From positions 1 to 8,365 of the forward strand of contig JACMJI010000114.1 of NCBI GenBank assembly GCA_014380705.1: a stretch of 8,365 nucleotides of DNA, given 5' to 3'. Source of the stretch: Gorillibacterium sp. (GTDB taxonomy: Bacteria > Bacillota > Bacilli > Paenibacillales > NBRC-103111). A program made the translations under genes and the position numbers. The notes under the pieces were generated by a model. The model was not told the DNA's origin and did no database searches. It saw nothing but the letters and a program-made list of their open reading frames with translations. This document shows positions 5,747 to 8,365 of the stretch, in pieces. Every line of letters begins with the position of its first letter. Within the stretch, counting starts at the first letter, position 1.

Positions 5747-5806
5747 CATAGTGCGAAATTCCTATTTTATCGAATAACTGTAACTTTTCAAGGTTTGAAA
5801 CGTTCA

Positions 5807-6328
5807 CTAATTTGAAAGAATAAACATAGACACTGCTGTGACCGTACCGAGAAGGGCTCCGGCTAGACAATCCGATGGATAATGCAGACCAAGTACCATT
5901 CGTGATACACTGACAGAAATAGCAAGTGGGACGAGTAGAAGTCCGATTGGTGGGTAATAAAGTACGAAAGGCATAAGCACCGAGAAGATAGCGGTGGAAT
6001 GCCCGGAAGGGAAGGAAGCGTCGGTTAGCGGGTTTTCTCCGGTTTCGATTTCTTCTAAAACCTGATGCGGCCGAATGCGGGGAAACGTACGTTTGATGAT
6101 GGAAACAGGAATGTGACTGATCGCAAGCCCGATTAGGGAGATCGTAGCAACCTTCTGCAAGGAGCCTGTTGACATAACAATCATAATCAACGTAAAACCG
6201 ATGGTACAGATGGGTCCACCCAGATGGGTAATCGGACTGAAGACACGGAAAGCCATAAGCCTCTTTCGGTTTATTCGGCGGAACAAGTTAAGCTCTGTTT
6301 TTTTTAACCAAGCCGTTGTACTTTGCAT
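5807..6328 (-). CDS. PAP2-family membrane phosphatase
   Basis: Integral membrane phosphatase of the PAP2 superfamily, which removes phosphate from lipid phosphates or pyrophosphates such as undecaprenyl pyrophosphate, phosphatidic acid or phosphatidylglycerophosphate. The substrate cannot be read from sequence. The three-part catalytic signature is complete in the 173-residue product: KRTFPRIRP (79-87, K-x6-RP), PSGH (107-110) and SRMVLGLHYPSD (142-153, SR-x5-H-x3-D). His149 is the expected nucleophile. Several hydrophobic segments surround these motifs, with a basic amphipathic N-terminus. The frame opens at a GTG at 6337 that overlaps GGGGAGG (plus 6337-6343), so ATG 6328, eight bases beyond that site, is taken as the start. 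It diverges from the glycosyltransferase gene; a shared role in surface polymer synthesis with lipid-carrier recycling is possible but unproven. Confidence 0.92.
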   Translation of the reverse strand: MQSTTAWLKKTELNLFRRINRKRLMAFRVFSPITHLGGPICTIGFTLIMIVMSTGSLQKVATISLIGLAISHIPVSIIKRTFPRIRPHQVLEEIETGENPLTDASFPSGHSTAIFSVLMPFVLYYPPIGLLLVPLAISVSVSRMVLGLHYPSDCLAGALLGTVTAVSMFILSN

Positions 6329-6336
6329 AGAAAGCA

Positions 6337-6343
6337 CCTCCCC
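6337..6343 (-). promoter_or_regulatory. Ribosome binding site fixing the PAP2 start
   Basis: On the minus strand GGGGAGG is followed by eight bases and ATG at 6328. The GTG that would lengthen the protein by three residues overlaps this site and is therefore unlikely. Confidence 0.75.
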
Positions 6344-6381
6344 GGTGATTTCTCTATACTTTAACTCATAATGATTTGCTC

Positions 6382-6410
6382 AGTGTAAACGGAATACAAT
6401 GTTTTTGCAA
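6382..6410 (-). promoter_or_regulatory. Candidate promoter of the PAP2 gene
   Basis: On the minus strand TTGCAA (plus 6405-6410, four of six) is 17 bases from TACACT (plus 6382-6387, four of six), giving a leader of about 45 bases. The spacing is ideal but both hexamers are imperfect. Confidence 0.3.
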
Positions 6411-6597
6411 AATTTCAGTAAAAGGCTGCATTCGTTGCATTTGGAGAGGAGGAGGCTGCCAGTCAACAACATGTATATAAATAACGTTAAATGTTCGAAT
6501 TTCGCTTGAGATGTACAAAGGGAGTTAAAAAAGACTCTTTGGAGTGTACTTCTTGCTGTTTGCTTTGCTTAACTCACGATTTATCGCCCGGCGGGGC
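6411..6597. other. Middle of the 400-base divergent intergenic region; no gene seen
   Basis: No open frame here has a ribosome binding site at proper distance. A GGAGG at about 6447 sits 15 or more bases from the nearest ATG, whose frame ends after 12 codons. Two small hairpins are visible: ACTC-TTTG-GAGT near 6535-6546 and GCCC-GGCG-GGGC near 6586-6597. The second is followed by TTT and directly abuts the putative operator. The length suggests a regulated leader or a lost gene. Confidence 0.45.
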
Positions 6598-6627
6598 TTT
6601 GACAAATTGTTAAAAACGAGAGAGAAT
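6598..6627 (+). promoter_or_regulatory. Candidate promoter and operator of the glycosyltransferase gene
   Basis: A perfect -35 TTGACA (6599-6604) is 17 bases from GAGAAT (6622-6627, four of six). The -35 lies inside a near-perfect dyad, TTTGACAA-A-TTGTTAAA (6598-6614, one mismatch in eight-base half-sites). A repressor bound there would block RNA polymerase. The regulator is not encoded in the window. The leader to ATG 6738 would be about 105 bases. Confidence 0.45.
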
Positions 6628-6737
6628 TCTAAACATGTCAGGAAACAGACTGCTTTAACGAGAGCAGGAAGACAGAGAAATAGAGAGAGAATATAAACAA
6701 ATACAGCAAAGCATGTATTTGAAAAGGGGGGAATCAA

Positions 6738-7970
6738 ATGCTGGACAGTTTTTTAGTATCTTTGCAAATTGTCTTTGCGTTGATCGGAGGGTATCAAACC
6801 TTCATCGCATTTTTCGGCTTGATTCACAAAAAGAAGCATGTAAACCATGAGCCGCAAAAATCATTTGCTATTCTTGTCGCGGCTCACAATGAAGAGCAGG
6901 TCATCGGAGCGCTTCTCGAAAATTTGAAGACGCTGAATTATCCCAAAGAGCTCTACGATGTATTCGTCATTGCTGATAACTGCTCGGATAAAACGGCAGA
7001 GATTTCCCGCCGCCACGGTGTTCAAGCTTTTGAACGTCATGACATGAGTAAACGCGGCAAGGGCTTTGGGATCGAGTGGATGCTGCGGGAATTATGGAAG
7101 CTGCAACGAACCTACGATTCCGTGGTGATGTTTGACGCTGACAATCTGGTGGCACAGGACTATCTTACACATATGAACAATGACCTCTGTAATGGCTCGC
7201 GGGTTATTCAAGCTTACCTGGATACGAAGAATCCACATGATTCATGGATAACGTCTGCCTATGCTGTTTCATACTGGTACTGTAATCGTCTATGGCAACT
7301 TGCGCGTACCAATCTTGGATTAGCTAACTATCTTGGTGGTACCGGGATGTGCTTTGAGGCAAAATTGCTTAAAGAAATTGGCTGGGGTGCGACAAGCTTG
7401 GTAGAGGATCTGGAGTTTACCATGCGTTGCGTAAAACGCGGGATCTACCCGACCTTTAACTATGAGGCAAAGGTATACGATGAGAAACCCCTTACCTTCA
7501 AGGCTTCCTGGAACCAACGTCTACGCTGGATGCAAGGACACTTTGATGTGGCTCGTCGCTACTTTTTTCCGCTGCTGTGGCAAGGGCTTAAGGAACGGAG
7601 CTGGGCTAAGCTTGATACAGCCCTTTATGCTCTGAACGTTTATACGGTTCTTATTACGGGCGGTGTGACATCGATCCTGTACATCGATATGCTGATCCCC
7701 GGAACTCCGAGTCTGACGTCAATTTATCTTCATATTCCAATCGTGATGCTTATTCTAGGCTTCCTCAGTGTTATTCAGTTCCCGATCGCGATGATCCTGG
7801 AGAAAGCACCACTGAGAATAATTAAATCACTGATCAGCTTACCTATATATCTGATTTCTTGGTATCCACTGACCTTCTATGCTTTCTTCACCCAGAACAA
7901 TAAGCAGTGGAGCCATACTCAGCATACACGGGTCATTCGGATTGATGAGGTTCAAAAACAGGCCAGCTAA
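6738..7970 (+). CDS. Processive-type family 2 glycosyltransferase, membrane bound
   Basis: Membrane glycosyltransferase of the GT-A fold, probably polymerising a surface polysaccharide; sugar donor and product are unknown. It has 410 residues and starts at ATG 6738 after AAAGGGGGG at six bases. One N-terminal transmembrane helix (5-29) precedes the cytoplasmic catalytic domain: AHNEE (49-53), IADNCSDKT (78-86) with Asp80, the metal-binding FDADN (132-136), GTGM (201-204), catalytic-base motif VEDLEF (222-227) and QRLRW (260-264). This D, DxD, (E)D, QxxRW series is typical of processive enzymes such as cellulose, hyaluronan and poly-N-acetylglucosamine synthases. Three or so C-terminal helices follow (about 295-318, 333-354, 361-383). 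No PilZ domain or accessory synthase gene is present. There is no clear terminator before the infC promoter 38 bases on, so readthrough into that operon is possible. Confidence 0.9.
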   Translation: MLDSFLVSLQIVFALIGGYQTFIAFFGLIHKKKHVNHEPQKSFAILVAAHNEEQVIGALLENLKTLNYPKELYDVFVIADNCSDKTAEISRRHGVQAFERHDMSKRGKGFGIEWMLRELWKLQRTYDSVVMFDADNLVAQDYLTHMNNDLCNGSRVIQAYLDTKNPHDSWITSAYAVSYWYCNRLWQLARTNLGLANYLGGTGMCFEAKLLKEIGWGATSLVEDLEFTMRCVKRGIYPTFNYEAKVYDEKPLTFKASWNQRLRWMQGHFDVARRYFFPLLWQGLKERSWAKLDTALYALNVYTVLITGGVTSILYIDMLIPGTPSLTSIYLHIPIVMLILGFLSVIQFPIAMILEKAPLRIIKSLISLPIYLISWYPLTFYAFFTQNNKQWSHTQHTRVIRIDEVQKQAS

Positions 7971-7978
7971 AAGAAAAT

Positions 7979-8005
7979 AAAAAATCTAGCGTGAAAAAAA
8001 TCTAG
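7979..8005 (+). repeat. Two direct AAAAAATCTAG repeats, possible UP element
   Basis: AAAAAATCTAG occurs at 7979-7989 and 7995-8005, 16 bases apart, immediately before the infC -35. The A-tracts fall about 44-65 bases upstream of the expected transcription start, overlapping the zone where RNA polymerase alpha subunits contact UP elements. The role is inferred from position only. Confidence 0.45.
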
Positions 8006-8008
8006 TTG

Positions 8009-8037
8009 TTGACACTTATGTACCCGAATGTTATATT
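8009..8037 (+). promoter_or_regulatory. Strong sigma-A promoter of the infC operon
   Basis: Perfect -35 TTGACA (8009-8014), 17-base spacer and TATATT -10 (8032-8037, five of six). Transcription should start near 8044. It is the strongest promoter visible in the window, as expected for a translation-factor and ribosomal-protein operon. Confidence 0.88.
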
Positions 8038-8043
8038 ATTTAA

Positions 8044-8175
8044 GTGTGTTTTGACGAAGTAGAAGCGCCCGCTTCTCACCTGTCCGACTACCGTCGGCTG
8101 GTCACCTGGACCCGTGAATGTTTAATGTGGAGCTATGGAGATGTGGGCTTTTTACGCCGCATCTCCTTTTGTTTT
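8044..8175 (+). promoter_or_regulatory. L20-type ribosomal protein leader upstream of infC
   Basis: In Firmicutes the infC-rpmI-rplT operon is repressed by ribosomal protein L20, which binds a structured leader and promotes transcription termination before infC. Here the leader holds a perfect hairpin AGAAGC-GCCC-GCTTCT (8061-8076), then CACCTG, a second perfect hairpin CCGAC-TACC-GTCGG (8084-8097), another CACCTG (8103-8108), and a terminal hairpin with a T-run (8137-8175). The order and position match the family. Identity as an L20 leader comes from context and recalled consensus, not from a covariance search. Confidence 0.75.
8137..8175 (+). terminator. Attenuator hairpin in the infC leader
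   Basis: GGAGATG (8137-8143) pairs with CATCTCC (8160-8166), extended inward by a T-G pair and two G-C pairs, followed by TTTTGTTTT. It ends about 55 bases before the infC start and would terminate leader transcripts when L20 is in excess. Confidence 0.8.
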
Positions 8176-8216
8176 GAAATGTCAATGTTATACACACTAC
8201 AATAACACAATTTAAC

Positions 8217-8221
8217 GGAGG
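8217..8221 (+). promoter_or_regulatory. Ribosome binding site for the AUU start of infC
   Basis: GGAGG (extended to GGAGGTGG) is nine bases before ATT at 8231. The next in-frame ATG at 8246 would be 24 bases away, too far to be served by it. Confidence 0.82.
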
Positions 8222-8230
8222 TGGAAGGCT

Positions 8231-8365
8231 ATTAGTAAGGACCATATGATTAACGACGAGATTCGTGTGAAGGAAGTGCGTTTAATCGGCCCAGAGAGCG
8301 AGCAACTGGGAATTATTCCAATCCGCGAAGCGATGCAGATGGCTATGGACGCTAATCTCGATCTA
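8231..8365 (+). CDS. infC: Translation initiation factor IF-3, N-terminal part (InfC)
   Basis: IF-3 binds the 30S subunit, prevents premature joining of the 50S subunit and proofreads the start codon and initiator tRNA. Only the first 45 codons are present; the frame runs off the window end. After the start the product reads [19 protein letters not shown], then [21 protein letters not shown], matching the N-terminal IF-3 domain of Bacillus (SKDFIINEQIR and later NLDL). The start is taken as ATT, because GGAGG lies nine bases before it and homology begins right there; no ATG, GTG or TTG is available in frame between the ribosome binding site and ATG 8246. An AUU start is the known autoregulatory feature of infC in Escherichia coli, where IF-3 discriminates against its own mRNA. 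Expected downstream neighbours are rpmI and rplT. Confidence 0.93.
   Translation, partial: MSKDHMINDEIRVKEVRLIGPESEQLGIIPIREAMQMAMDANLDL

Noticed and set aside
5558..5777. Open frames of 63 and 69 residues on both strands downstream of trmB
   Set aside because: They run through the terminator and the 66-bp repeat, have no ribosome binding site, and their sequences are just translations of the repeat.
6525..6737. 70-residue hydrophobic open frame on the minus strand between the PAP2 and glycosyltransferase genes
   Set aside because: No ribosome binding site before its ATG, composition follows the AT-rich intergenic DNA, and it covers the glycosyltransferase promoter and ribosome binding site.
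1..8365. CRISPR array, tRNA or rRNA gene, insertion sequence or prophage genes
   Set aside because: No regularly spaced repeats, no cloverleaf or rRNA signature, and no transposase or phage protein was found.

Overview
The window looks like chromosomal DNA of a low-to-medium GC Gram-positive bacterium, most likely Paenibacillus or a close relative. The grounds are strong AGGAGG-type ribosome binding sites, the Bacillus-type YtqA-YtqB pair, a Firmicutes-type infC leader with a terminator-like hairpin, an AUU-initiated infC, and protein sequences closest in style to that group. The genus is an inference; no database search was possible.

Layout. Positions 1-204 hold no supported gene, but do contain a perfect short hairpin and a decayed copy of a dispersed repeat. 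From 2732 down to 205 (minus strand) runs a tight three-gene operon: mnmL (ytqA, radical SAM), mnmM (ytqB, SAM methyltransferase) and manA (mannose-6-phosphate isomerase). Divergent from it, at 2930-3373, is a small secreted Gly/Thr/Asn-rich protein ending in a WGxxGLxGLxGL tail, closed by a strong terminator. Facing it is a minus-strand gene (3564-4409) for a one-pass membrane protein with a J-like domain lacking HPD and an extracytoplasmic domain. trmB (4809-5528, plus) follows, flanked by two direct copies of a 66-bp repeat that are 85% identical. Next are a PAP2-family phosphatase (5807-6328, minus) and a divergent processive-type family 2 glycosyltransferase (6738-7970, plus), separated by about 400 bp. 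The window ends with a strong sigma-A promoter, an L20-type leader with an attenuator hairpin, and the first 45 codons of infC.

How the genes fit together. Much of the window serves translation: MnmL and MnmM complete mnm5s2U34 in tRNA, TrmB makes m7G46, and IF-3 controls initiation. A second theme is the cell surface: ManA supplies mannose-6-phosphate, the PAP2 enzyme may recycle lipid phosphates, the glycosyltransferase probably makes a polysaccharide, and the WGxxGxxG-type protein is exported.

No wholly new multi-gene system is visible. The most notable points are the repeat pair around trmB, one copy of which appears to supply the -35 of the trmB promoter; the exported protein with a C-terminal sorting-like tail; the J-like/extracytoplasmic membrane protein; and a dyad lying over the -35 of the glycosyltransferase promoter. 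For five genes the ribosome binding site points to a start other than the longest open frame or the first ATG.
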